Assembly (NCBI GenBank): GCA_963556495.2 | Contig: OY747713.1 | Coordinates: 1-64,000 of the forward strand | Reading direction: 5' to 3' | DNA length: 64,000 nucleotides | From: Valencia hispanica | Taxonomy: Eukaryota; Chordata; Actinopteri; Cyprinodontiformes; Valenciidae | Part shown: positions 11,191-23,520 of the stretch, in pieces | How the letters are laid out: each line of letters begins with the position of its first letter | Numbering within the stretch: position 1 is the first letter of the stretch | Translations under genes and position numbers: made by a program | The notes under the pieces: model-generated | What the model was told of the DNA's origin: nothing | The model's input: only the letters and a program-made list of their open reading frames with translations | Database searches by the model: none

Positions 11191-12585
11191 CAGAGCAACA
11201 TTTCAAAAATGCATAACTTGGTGAGTTTAAAGCCCACAGCAATGGGACAAATACTGGTGTCTTCAGCAGAAATAGACCTTTCCAACGAGCCTATGCACAG
11301 CTTTCTAGACCAAGTAACAACTGAGATAACAACTGAAATGTACAGCTTCAGAAAATCCGACGTTACTTTTAATGGTAACTTAAAGCAAGAGACACATTTC
11401 AAAACAGCTTAACTTGGTGAGTTTAAAGCCCACAGCAATGGTACAAATACTGGTGTCTTCAGCAGAAATAGACCTGTCCAACGAGCCTATGCACAGCTTT
11501 CTAGACCAAGTAACAACTGAGATAACAACTGAAATGTACAGCTTCAGAAAATCCGACGTTACTTTTAATTTACAGCAGAGCAACATTTCAAAAATGCATA
11601 ACTTGGTGAGTTTAAAGCCCACAGCAATGGGACAAATACTGGTGTCTTCAGCAGAAATAGACCTTTCCAACGAGCCTATGCACAGCTTTCTAGACCAAGT
11701 AACAACTGAGATAACAACTGAAATGTACAGCTTCAGAAAATCCGACGTTACTTTTAATTTACAGCAGAGCAACATTTCAAAAATGCATAACTTGGTGAGT
11801 TTAAAGCCCACAGCAATGGGACAAATACTGGTGTCTTCAGCAGAAATAGACCTTTCCAACGAGCCTATGCACAGCTTTCTAGACCAAGTAACAACTGAGA
11901 TAACAACTGAAATGTACAGCTTCAGAAAATCCGACGTTACTTTTAATGGTAATTTAAAGCAGAGCCACATTTCAAAACAGCATAACTTGGTGAGTTTAAA
12001 GCCCACAGCAATGGGACAAATACTGGTGTCTTCAGCAGAAATAGACCTTTCCAACGAGCCTATGCACAGCTTTCTAGACCAAGTAACAACTGAGATAACA
12101 ACTGAAATGTACAGCTTCAGAAAATCCGACGTTACTTTTAATTTACAGCAGAGCAACATTTCAAAAATGCATAACTTGGTGAGTTTAAAGCCCACAGCAA
12201 TGGGACAAATACTGGTGTCTTCAGCAGAAATAGACCTTTCCAACGAGCCTATGCACAGCTTTCTAGACCAAGTAACAACTGAGATAACAACTGAAATGTA
12301 CAGCTTCAGAAAATCCGACGTTACTTTTAATGGTAATTAAAGCAGGCCACATTTCAAAACAGCATAACTTGGTGAGTTTAAAGCCCACAGCAATGGGACA
12401 AATACTGGTGTCTTCAGCAGAAATAGACCTTTCCAACGAGCCTATGCACAGCTTTCTAGACCAAGTAACAACTGAGATAACAACTGAAATGTACAGCTTC
12501 AGAAAATCCGACGTTACTTTTAATGGTAACTTAAAGCAAGCTGCAACATTTCAAAAAGCATAACTTGGTGAGTTTAAAGCCCACA

Positions 12586-12710
12586 GCAATGGACAAATAC
12601 TGGTGTCTTCAGCATAAATAGACCTGTCCAACGAGCCTATGCACAGCTTTCTAGACCAAGTAACAACTGAGATAACAACTGAATGTAAGCTTCAGTACAG
12701 CTTCAGAAAA
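12586..12710 (+). repeat. Irregular unit with internal duplication
   Basis: One G is missing in aatggacaaat (near 12588), and the normal ctgaaatgtacagcttcag is replaced by ctgaatgtaagcttcag followed by a second tacagcttcag, duplicating the agcttcag word. The cassette approach also has gacgctac instead of gacgttac. This unit is one of the more rearranged in the left domain. Confidence 0.75.
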
Positions 12711-12712
12711 TC

Positions 12713-13016
12713 CGACGCTACTTTTAATGGTAACTTAAAGCAAGAGACACATTTCAAAACAGCTTAACTTGGTGAGTTTAAAGCCCACAGCAATGGTACA
12801 AATACTGGTGTCTTCAGCAGAAATAGACCTGTCCAACGAGCCTATGCACAGCTTTCTAGACCAAGTAACAACTGAGATAACAACTGAAATGTACAGCTTC
12901 AGTAAACCCGACGTTACTTTTAATGGTAACTTAAAGCAAGAGACACATTTCAAAAATGCATAACTTGGTGAGTTTAAAGCCCACAGCAATGGGACAAATA
13001 CTGGTGTCTTCAGCAT
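12713..13016 (+). repeat. E unit plus E-cassette/cagtaaaccc unit, copied at 22826-23129
   Basis: An E unit with aatggtaca is followed by a unit that combines cagtaaacccgacg with ggtaacttaaagcaag and agacacatttcaaaaatgcat. The same pair of unusual units recurs at 22826-23129 (offset 10,113 bp). The second unit mixes features normally found on separate haplotypes, so the shared combination points to copying. Confidence 0.65.
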
Positions 13017-13246
13017 AAATAGACCTGTCCAACGAGCCTATGCACAGCTTTCTAGACCAAGTAACAACTGAGATAACAACTGAAATGTACAGCTTCAGAA
13101 AACCCGACGTTACTTTTCATTTACAGCAGAGCAACATTTCAAAAATGCATAACTTGGTGAGTTTAAAGCCCACAGCAATGGGACAAATACTGGTGTCTTC
13201 AGCATAAATAGACCTTTCCAACGAGCCTATGCACAGCTTTCTAGAC

Positions 13247-13813
13247 CAAGTAACAACTGAGATAACAACTGAAATGTACAGCTTCAGAAAACCCGACGTT
13301 ACTTTTAATTTACAGCAGAGCAACATTTCAAAAATGCATAACTTGGTGAGTTTAAAGCCCACAGCAATGGGACAAATACTGGTGTCTTCAGCATAAATAG
13401 ACCTTTCCAACGAGCCTATGCACAGCTTTCTAGACCAAGTAACAACTGAGATAACAACTGAAATGTACAGCTTCAGAAAACCCGACGTTACTTTTAATTT
13501 ACAGCAGAGCAACATTTCAAAAATGCATAACTTGGTGAGTTTAAAGCCCACAGCAATGGGACAAATACTGGTGTCTTCAGCATAAATAGACCTTTCCAAC
13601 GAGCCTATGCACAGCTTTCTAGACCAAGTAACAACTGAGATAACAACTGAAATGTACAGCTTCAGAAAACCCGACGTTACTTTTAATTTACAGCAGAGCA
13701 ACATTTCAAAAATGCATAACTTGGTGAGTTTAAAGCCCACAGCAATGGGACAAATACTGGTGTCTTCAGCATAAATAGACCTGTCCAACGAGCCTATGCA
13801 CAGCTTTCTAGAC
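13247..13813 (+). repeat. Three consecutive near-identical A units (cagaaaaccc, cataaatag)
   Basis: Units at 13247, 13436 and 13625 are each 189 bp and share an uncommon combination: cagaaaaccc with aatttacag and the cagcataaa stop variant. Only the last boundary differs (ctgtcc instead of ctttcc). A run of identical rare haplotypes at single-monomer spacing is the signature of recent local amplification by unequal exchange or slippage. Confidence 0.75.
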
Positions 13814-16091
13814 CAAGTAACAACTGAGATAACAACTGAAATGTACAGCTTCAGAAAACCCGACGTTACTTTTCATTTACAGCAGAGCAACATTTCAAAA
13901 ATGCATAACTTGGTGAGTTTAAAGCCCACAGCAATGGGACAAATACTGGTGTCTTCAGCAGAAATAGACCTTTCCAACGAGCCTATGCACAGCTTTCTAG
14001 ACCAAGTAACAACTGAGATAACAACTGAAATGTACAGCTTCAGAAAATCCGACGTTACTTTTAATTTACAGCAGAGCAACATTTCAAAAATGCATAACTT
14101 GGTGAGTTTAAAGCCCACAGCAATGGGACAAATACTGGTGTCTTCAGCAAATAGACCTTTCCAACGAGCCTATGCACAGCTTTCTAGACCAAGTAACAAC
14201 TGAGATAACAACTGAAATGTACAGCTTCAGAAAATCCGACGTTACTTTTAATGGTAACTTAAAGCAGAGCCACATTTCAAAACAGCATAACTTGGTGAGT
14301 TTAAAGCCCACAGCAATGGGACAAATACTGGTGTCTTCAGCAGAAATAGACCTTTCCAACGAGCCTATGCACAGCTTTCTAGACCAAGTAACAACTGAGA
14401 TAACAACTGAAATGTACAGCTTCAGAAAATCCGACGTTACTTTTAATTTACAGCAGAGCAACATTTCAAAAATGCATAACTTGGTGAGTTTAAAGCCCAC
14501 AGCAATGGGACAAATACTGGTGTCTTCAGCAGAAATAGACCTTTCCAACGAGCCTATGCACAGCTTTCTAGACCAAGTAACAACTGAGATAACAACTGAA
14601 ATGTACAGCTTCAGAAAATCCGACGTTACTTTTAATTTACAGCAGAGCAACATTTCAAAAAGCATAACTTGGTGAGTTTAAAGCCCACAGCAATGGGACA
14701 AATACTGGTGTCTTCAGCAGAAATAGACCTTTCCAACGAGCCTATGCACAGCTTTCTAGACCAAGTAACAACTGAGATAACAACTGAAATGTACAGCTTC
14801 AGAAAATCCGACGTTACTTTTAATGGTAATTTAAAGCAGAGCCACATTTCAAAACAGCATAACTTGGTGAGTTTAAAGCCCACAGCAATGGGACAAATAC
14901 TGGTGTCTTCAGCAGAAATAGACCTTTCCAACGAGCCTATGCACAGCTTTCTAGACCAAGTAACAACTGAGATAACAACTGAAATGTACAGCTTCAGAAA
15001 ATCCGACGTTACTTTTAATTTACAGCAGAGCAACATTTCAAAAATGCATAACTTGGTGAGTTTAAAGCCCACAGCAATGGGACAAATACTGGTGTCTTCA
15101 GCAGAAATAGACCTTTCCAACGAGCCTATGCACAGCTTTCTAGACCAAGTAACAACTGAGATAACAACTGAAATATACAGCTTCAGAAAACCCGACGTTA
15201 CTTTTCATTTACAGCAGAGCAACATTTCAAAAATGCATAACTTGGTGAGTTTAAAGCCCACAGCAATGGGACAAATACTGGTGTCTTCAGCAGAAATAGA
15301 CCTTTCCAACGAGCCTATGCACAGCTTTCTAGACCAAGTAACAACTGAGATAACAACTGAAATGTACAGCTTCAGAAAATCCGACGTTACTTTTAATTTA
15401 CAGCAGAGCAACATTTCAAAAATGCATAACTTGGTGAGTTTAAAGCCCACAGCAATGGGACAAATACTGGTGTCTTCAGCAAATAGACCTTTCCAACGAG
15501 CCTATGCACAGCTTTCTAGACCAAGTAACAACTGAGATAACAACTGAAATGTACAGCTTCAGAAAATCCGACGTTACTTTTAATTTAAGCAGAGCACATT
15601 TCAAAACAGCATAACTTGGTGAGTTTAAAGCCCACAGCAATGGGACAAATACTGGTGTCTTCAGCAGAAATAGACCTTTCCAACGAGCCTATGCACAGCT
15701 TTCTAGACCAAGTAACAACTGAGATAACAACTGAAATGTACAGCTTCAGAAAATCCGACGTTACTTTTAATGGTAACTTAAAGCAAGAGACACATTTCAA
15801 AACAGCATAACTTGGTGAGTTTAAAGCCCACAGCAATGGTACAAATACTGGTGTCTTCAGCAGAAATAGACCTTTCCAACGAGCCTATGCACAGCTTTCT
15901 AGACCAAGTAACAACTGAGATAACAACTGAAATGTACAGCTTCAGAAACCCGACGTTACTTTTAATTTCAGCAGAGCAACATTTCAAAAATGCATAACTT
16001 GGTGAGTTTAAAGCCCACAGCAATGGGACAAATACTGGTGTCTTCAGCAGAAATAGACCTTTCCAACGAGCCTATGCACAGCTTTCTAGAC

Positions 16092-17040
16092 CAAGTAACA
16101 ACTGAGATAACAACTGAAATGTACAGCTTCAGAAAATCCGACGTTACTTTTAATTTACAGCAGAGCAACATTTCAAAAATGCATAACTTGGTGAGTTTAA
16201 AGCCCACAGCAATGGGACAAATACTGGTGTCTTCAGCAGAAATAGACCTTTCCAACGAGCCTATGCACAGCTTTCTAGACCAAGTAACAACTGAGATAAC
16301 AACTGAAATGTACAGCTTCAGAAAATCCGACGTTACTTTTACTTAATTTACAGCAGAGCAACATTTCAAAAATGCATAACTTGGTGAGTTTAAAGCCCAC
16401 AGCAATGGGACAAATACTGGTGTCTTCAGCAGAAATAGACCTTTCCAACGAGCCTATGCACAGCTTTCTAGACCAAGTAACAACTGAGATAACAACTGAA
16501 ATGTACAGCTTCAGAAAATCCGACGTTACTTTTAATTTACAGCAGAGCAACATTTCAAAAATGCATAACTTGGTGAGTTTAAAGCCCACAGCAATGGGAC
16601 AAATACTGGTGTCTTCAGCAGAAATAGACCTTTCCAACGAGCCTATGCACAGCTTTCTAGACCAAGTAACAACTGAGATAACAACTGAAATGTACAGCTT
16701 CAGAAAATCCGACGTTACTTTTAACTTACAGCAGAGCAACATTTCAAAAATGCATAACTTGGTGAGTTTAAAGCCCACAGCAATGGGACAAATACTGGTG
16801 TCTTCAGCAGAAATAGACCTTTCCAACGAGCCTATGCACAGCTTTCTAGACCAAGTAACAACTGAGATAACAACTGAAATGTACAGCTTCAGAAAATCCG
16901 ACGTTACTTTTAATTTACAGCAGAGCAACATTTCAAAAATGCATAACTTGGTGAGTTTAAAGCCCACAGCAATGGGACAAATACTGGTGTCTTCAGCAGA
17001 AATAGACCTTTCCAACGAGCCTATGCACAGCTTTCTAGAC
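16092..17040 (+). repeat. Run of five consecutive A-type units
   Basis: Units start at 16092, 16281, 16474, 16663 and 16852; all have cagaaaatcc, the A cassette and cagcagaaa. The 16281 unit is 193 bp because of four extra bases at ttttacttaattt, which shifts the plus frame. The run lies inside the indel-rich stretch of the left domain. Confidence 0.75.
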
Positions 17041-17371
17041 CAAGTAACAACTGAGATAACAACTGAAATGTACAGCTTCAGAAAATCCGACGTTACTTAA
17101 TTTACAGCAGGCACATTTCAAAACATGCATAACTTGGTGAGTTTAAAGCCCACAGCAATGGGACAAATACTGGTGTCTTCAGCAGAAATAGACCTTTCCA
17201 ACGAGCCTATGCACAGCTTTCTAGACCAAGTAACAACTGAGATAACAACTGAAATGTACAGCTTCAGAAAATCCGACGTTACTTTAATGGTAATTTACAG
17301 CAGGCCACATTTCAAAAATGCATAACTTGGTGAGTTTAAAGCCCACAGCAATGGGACAAATACTGGTGTCT

Positions 17372-17412
17372 TCAGCAAAATAGACCTTTAAAGAGCAGAC
17401 AATTTCAACAAA
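17372..17412 (+). repeat. Template-switch-like unit
   Basis: After ttcagcaaaatagaccttt the expected ccaacgagcctatgcac is replaced by aaagagcagacaatttc and aacaaatgcacag. The inserted text closely resembles the cassette (ttaaagcagagcaac, atttcaaaaatgc), which sits about 100 bp away in the monomer. This suggests a jump from one part of the unit to another at shared ttt/ttaaag and atgca words, then return. Confidence 0.7.
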
Positions 17413-20045
17413 TGCACAGCTTTCTAGACCAAGTAACAACTGAGATAACAACTGAAATGTACAGCTTCAGAAAATCCGACGTTACTTTTAATTTAAGCAG
17501 GCACATTTCAAAAAGCATAACTTGGTGAGTTTAAAGCCCACAGCAATGGGACAAATACTGGTGTCTTCAGCAGAAATAGACCTTTCCAACGAGCCTATGC
17601 ACAGCTTTCTAGACCAAGTAACAACTGTGATAACAACTGAAATGTACAGCTTCAGAAAATCCGACGTTACTTTTAATGGTAACTTAAAGCAAGAGACACA
17701 TTTCAAAACAGCTTAACTTGGTGAGTTTAAAGCCCACAGCAATGGTACAAATACTGGTGTCTTCAGCAGAAATAGACCTGTCCAACGAGCCTATGCACAG
17801 CTTTCTAGACCAAGTAACAACTGAGATAACAACTGAAATGTACAGCTTCAGTAAACCCGACGTTACTTTTAATTTACAGCAGAGCAACATTTCAAAAATG
17901 CATAACTTGGTGAGTTTAAAGCCCACAGCAATGGGACAAATACTGGTGTCTTCAGCATAAATAGACCTGTCCAACGAGCCTATGCACAGCTTTCTAGACC
18001 AAGTAACAACTGAGATAACAACTGAAATGTACAGCTTCAGAAAACCCGACGTTACTTTTCATTTACAGCAGAGCAACATTTCAAAAATGCATAACTTGGT
18101 GAGTTTAAAGCCCACAGCAATGGGACAAATACTGGTCTCTTCAGCATAAATAGACCTTTCCAACGAGCCTATGCACAGCTTTCTAGACCAAGTAACAACT
18201 GTGATAACAACTGAAATGTACAGCTTCAGAAAATCCGACGTTACTTTTAATGGTAATTTAAAGCAGCTGCCACATTTCAAAACAGCATAACTTGGTGAGT
18301 TTAAAGCCCACAGCAATGGGACAAATACTGGTGTCTTCAGCAGAAATAGACCTTTCCAACGAGCCTATGCACAGCTTTCTAGACCAAGTAACAACTGAGA
18401 TAACAACTGAAATGTACAGCTTCAGAAAATCCGACGTTACTTTTAATGGTAATTTAAAGCAGAGCACATTTCAAAAATGCATAACTTGGTGAGTTTAAAG
18501 CCCACAGCAATGGGACAAATACTGGTGTCTTCAGCAGAAATAGACCTTTCCAACGAGCCTATGCACAGCTTTCTAGACCAAGTAACAACTGAGATAACAA
18601 CTGAAATGTACAGCTTCAGAAAATCCGACGTTACTTTTAATTTACAGCAGAGCAACATTTCAAAAATGCATAACTTGGTGAGTTTAAAGCCCACAGCAAT
18701 GGGACAAATACTGGTGTCTTCAGCAGAAATAGACCTTTCCAACGAGCCTATGCACAGCTTTCTAGACCAAGTAACAACTGAGATAACAACTGAAATGTAC
18801 AGCTTCAGAAAACCCGACGTTACTTTTCATTTACAGCAGAGCAACATTTCAAAAATGCATAACTTGGTGAGTTTAAAGCCCACAGCAATGGGACAAATAC
18901 TGGTGTCTTCAGCAGCAAATAGACCTTTCCAACGAGCCTATGCACAGCTTTCTAGACCAAGTAACAACTGAGATAACAACTGAAATGTACAGCTTCAGAA
19001 AATCCGACGTTACTTTTAATTTACAGCAGAGCAACATTTCAAAAATGCATAACTTGGTGAGTTTAAAGCCCACAGCAATGGGACAAATACTGGTGTCTTC
19101 AGCAGAAATAGACCTTTCCAACGAGCCTATGCACAGCTTTCTAGACCAAGTAACAACTGAGATAACAACTGAAATGTACAGCTTCAGAAAATCCGACGTT
19201 ACTTTTAATTACACAGAGCAACATTTCAAAACAGCATAACTTGGTGAGTTTAAAGCCCACAGCAATGGGACAAATACTGGTGTCTTCAGCAGAAATAGAC
19301 CTGTCCAACGAGCCTATGCACAGCTTTCTAGACCAAGTAACAACTGAGATAACAACTGAAATGTACAGCTTCAGAAAATCCGACGTTACTTTTAATGGTA
19401 ACTTAAAGCAAGAGACACATTTCAAAACAGCTTAACTTGGTGAGTTTAAAGCCCACAGCAATGGTACAAATACTGGTGTCTTCAGCAGAAATAGACCTGT
19501 CCAACGAGCCTATGCACAGCTTTCTAGACCAAGTAACAACTGAGATAACAACTGAAATGTACAGCTTCAGTAAACCCGACGTTACTTTTAATTTACAGCA
19601 GAGCAACATTTCAAAAATGCATAACTTGGTGAGTTTAAAGCCCACAGCAATGGGACAAATACTGGTCTCTTCAGCATAAATAGACCTGTCCAACGAGCCT
19701 ATGCACAGCTTTCTAGACCAAGTAACAACTGAGATAACAACTGAAATGTACAGCTTCAGAAAACCCGACGTTACTTTTCATTTACAGCAGAGCAACATTT
19801 CAAAAATGCATAACTTGGTGAGTTTAAAGCCCACAGCAATGGGACAAATACTGGTGTCTTCAGCATAAATAGACCTTTCCAACGAGCCTATGCACAGCTT
19901 TCTAGACCAAGTAACAACTGAGATAACAACTGAAATGTACAGCTTCAGAAAACCCGACGTTACTTTTCATTTACAGCAGAGCAACATTTCAAAAATGCAT
20001 AACTTGGTGAGTTTAAAGCCCACAGCAATGGGACAAATACTGGTG

Positions 20046-20059
20046 TCTTCAGTCTTCAG
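20046..20059 (+). repeat. Seven-base tandem duplication
   Basis: The word tcttcag is present twice in direct succession before cagaaatag, where normal units have it once. It shifts the plus-strand frame and ends the open frame that started at 19890. Confidence 0.85.
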
Positions 20060-21182
20060 CAGAAATAGACCTTTCCAACGAGCCTATGCACAGCTTTCTA
20101 GACCAAGTAACAACTGAGATAACAACTGCAATGTACAGCTTCAGAAAATCCGACGTTACTTTTAATTTACAGCAGAGCAACATTTCAAAAATGCATAACT
20201 TGGTGAGTTTAAAGCCCACAGCAATGGGACAAATACTGGTGTCTTCAGCATAAATAGACCTTTCCAACGAGCCTATGCACAGCTTTCTTGACCAAGTAAC
20301 AACTGTGATAACAACTGAAATGTACAGCTTCAGAAAATCCGACGTTACTTTTAATGGTAATTTAAAGCAGAGCCACATTTCAAAACAGCATAACTTGGTG
20401 AGTTTAAAGCCCACAGCAATGGGACAAATACTGGTGTCTTCAGCAGAAATAGACCTTTCCAACGAGCCTATGCACAGCTTTCTAGACCAAGTAACAACTG
20501 AGATAACAACTGAAATGTACAGCTTCAGAAAATCCGACGTTACTTTTAATTTACAGCAGAGCAACATTTCAAAAATGCATAACTTGGTGAGTTTAAAGCC
20601 CACAGCAATGGGACAAATACTGGTGTCTTCAGCAGAAATAGACCTTTCCAACGAGCCTATGCACAGCTTTCTAGACCAAGTAACAACTGAGATAACAACT
20701 GAAATGTACAGCTTCAGAAAATCCGACGTTACTTTTAATTTACAGCAGAGCAACATTTCAAAAATGCATAACTTGGTGAGTTTAAAGCCCACAGCAATGG
20801 GACAAATACTGGTGTCTTCAGCAGAAATAGACCTTTCCAACGAGCCTATGCACAGCTTTCTAGACCAAGTAACAACTGAGATAACAACTGAAATGTACAG
20901 CTTCAGAAAATCCGACGTTACTTTTAATTTACAGCAGAGCAACATTTCAAAAATGCATAACTTGGTGAGTTTAAAGCCCACAGCAATGGGACAAATACTG
21001 GTGTCTTCAGCATAAATAGACCTTTCCAACGAGCCTATGCACAGCTTTCTAGACCAAGTAACAACTGTGATAACAACTGAAATGTACAGCTTCAGAAAAT
21101 CCGACGTTACTTTTAATGGTAATTTAAAGCAGCTGCCACATTTCAAAACAGCATAACTTGGTGAGTTTAAAGCACACAGCAA
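20049..21182 (-). other. Longest minus-strand open frame (377 codons); satellite read-through
   Basis: This frame runs antisense through six in-phase units. The repeated peptide includes KLYISVVISVVTWSRKL, a hydrophobic stretch that could be mistaken for a membrane segment, and cysteine-rich TKLCIFEMLLCCK. It overlaps plus-strand open frames of the same array. Similar antisense frames occur at 1222-2289, 4089-5135, 5813-6832 and 54641-55699. The periodic, two-strand openness is a by-product of a stop-free unit of length divisible by three. Confidence 0.25.
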
Positions 21183-22825
21183 TGGGACAAATACTGGTGT
21201 CTTCAGCAGAAATAGACCTTTCCAACGAGCCTATGCACAGCTTTCTAGACCAAGTAACAACTGTGATAACAACTGAAATGTACAGCTTCAGAAAATCCGA
21301 CGTTACTTTTAATGGTAACTTAAAGCAAGAGACACATTTCAAAACAGCTTAACTTGGTGAGTTTAAAGCCCACAGCAATGGTACAAATACTGGTGTCTTC
21401 AGCAGAAATAGACCTGTCCAACGAGCCTATGCACAGCTTTCTAGACCAAGTAACAACTGAGATAACAACTGAAATGTACAGCTTCAGAAAACCCGACGTT
21501 ACTTTTCATTTACAGCAGAGCAACATTTCAAAAATGCATAACTTGGTGAGTTTAAAGCCCACAGCAATGGGACAAATACTGGTGTCTTCAGCAGAAATAG
21601 ACCTTTCCAACGAGCCTATGCACAGCTTTCTAGACCAAGTAACAACTGAGATAACAACTGAAATGTACAGCTTCAGAAAATCCGACGTTACTTTTAATTT
21701 ACAGCAGAGCAACATTTCAAAAATGCATAACTTGGTGAGTTTAAAGCCCACAGCAATGGGACAAATACTGGTGTCTTCAGCATAAATAGACCTTTCCAAC
21801 GAGCCTATGCACAGCTTTCTAGACCAAGTAACAACTGAGATAACAACTGAAATGTACAGCTTCAGAAAATCCGACGTTACTTTTAATTTAAGCAGAGCAC
21901 ATTTCAAAAAGCATAACTTGGTGAGTTTAAAGCCCACAGCAATGGGACAAATACTGGTGTCTTCAGCAGAAATAGACCTTTCCAACGAGCCTATGCACAG
22001 CTTTCTAGACCAAGTAACAACTGAGATAACAACTGAAATGTACAGCTTCAGAAAATCCGACGTTACTTTTAATTTACAGCAGAGCAACATTTCAAAAATG
22101 CATAACTTGGTGAGTTTAAAGCCCACAGCAATGGGACAAATACTGGTGTCTTCAGCAGAAATAGACCTTTCCAACGAGCCTATGCACAGCTTTCTAGACC
22201 AAGTAACAACTGAGATAACAATGAAATGTACAGCTTCAGAAAATCCGACGTTACTTTTAATTTACAGCAGAGCAACATTTCAAAAATGCATAACTTGGTG
22301 AGTTTAAAGCCCACAGCAATGGGACAAATACTGGTGTCTTCAGCAGAAATAGACCTTTCCAACGAGCCTATGCACAGCTTTCTAGACCAAGTAACAACTG
22401 AGATAACAACTGAAATGTACAGCTTCAGAAAATCCGACGTTACTTTTAATGGTAACTTAAAGCAGCTGCCACATTTCAAAACAGCATAACTTGGTGAGTT
22501 TAAAGCCCACAGCAATGGGACAAATACTGGTGTCTTCAGCATAAATAGACCTTTCCAACGAGCCTATGCACAGCTTTCTAGACCAAGTAACAACTGAGAT
22601 AACAACTGAAATGTACAGCTTCAGAAAATCCGACGTTACTTTTAATGGTAATTTAAAGCAGAGCAACATTTCAAAACAGCATAACTTGGTGAGTTTAAAG
22701 CCCACAGCAATGGGACAAATACTGGTGTCTTCAGCAGAAATAGACCTTTCCAACGAGCCTATGCACAGCTTTCTAGACCAAGTAACAACTGAGATAACAA
22801 CTGAAATGTACAGCTTCAGAAAATC

Positions 22826-23129
22826 CGACGTTACTTTTAATGGTAACTTAAAGCAAGAGACACATTTCAAAACAGCTTAACTTGGTGAGTTTAAAGCCCA
22901 CAGCAATGGTACAAATACTGGTGTCTTCAGCAGAAATAGACCTGTCCAACGAGCCTATGCACAGCTTTCTAGACCAAGTAACAACTGAGATAACAACTGA
23001 AATGTACAGCTTCAGTAAACCCGACGTTACTTTTAATGGTAACTTAAAGCAAGAGACACATTTCAAAAATGCATAACTTGGTGAGTTTAAAGCCCACAGC
23101 AATGGGACAAATACTGGTGTCTTCAGCAT
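22826..23129 (+). repeat. Distant copy of the 12713-13016 pair
   Basis: The same E unit and recombinant cagtaaaccc/ggtaactta unit occur in the same order as at 12713-13016. The downstream boundary differs (ctttcc here, ctgtcc there), which limits the shared segment to this stretch. Confidence 0.65.
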
Positions 23130-23458
23130 AAATAGACCTTTCCAACGAGCCTATGCACAGCTTTCTAGACCAAGTAACAACTGAGATAACAACTGAAATG
23201 TACAGCTTCAGAAAATCCGACGTTACTTTTAATTTACAGCAGAGCAACATTTCAAAAATGCATAACTTGGTGAGTTTAAAGCCCACAGCAATGGGACAAA
23301 TACTGGTGTCTTCAGCAGAAATAGACCTTTCCAACGAGCCTATGCACAGCTTTCTAGACCAAGTAACAACTGAGATAACAACTGAAATGTACAGCTTCAG
23401 AAAATCCGACGTTACTTTTAATGGTAACTTAAAGCAAGAGACACATTTCAAAACAGCT

Positions 23459-23520
23459 TAACATTGGTGAGTTTAAAGCCCACAGCAATAAAAAATACTG
23501 GTTCTTCAGCAAAATAGACC
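23459..23520 (+). repeat. Degraded unit segment
   Basis: The segment reads ttaacattggtgag, then agcaataaaaaatactgg, then ttcttcagcaaaatagacc, with several substitutions and deletions relative to normal units within about 60 bases. It is unusually damaged compared with the units on either side. Confidence 0.7.

Larger units (their letters stand above)
15580..17520 (+). repeat. Indel-rich stretch of the left domain
   Basis: Small insertions and deletions are concentrated here: aatttaagcagagcac near 15583, cagaaacccgacg near 15946, aatttcagcag near 15964, ttttacttaattt near 16337, cgttacttaattt near 17091, actttaatgg near 17281, the scrambled unit at 17372-17412 and caaaaagcat near 17511. Neighbouring stretches of equal length have far fewer. 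The cause may be real decay of older units or uncorrected consensus errors in an assembly of long reads. Confidence 0.65.
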
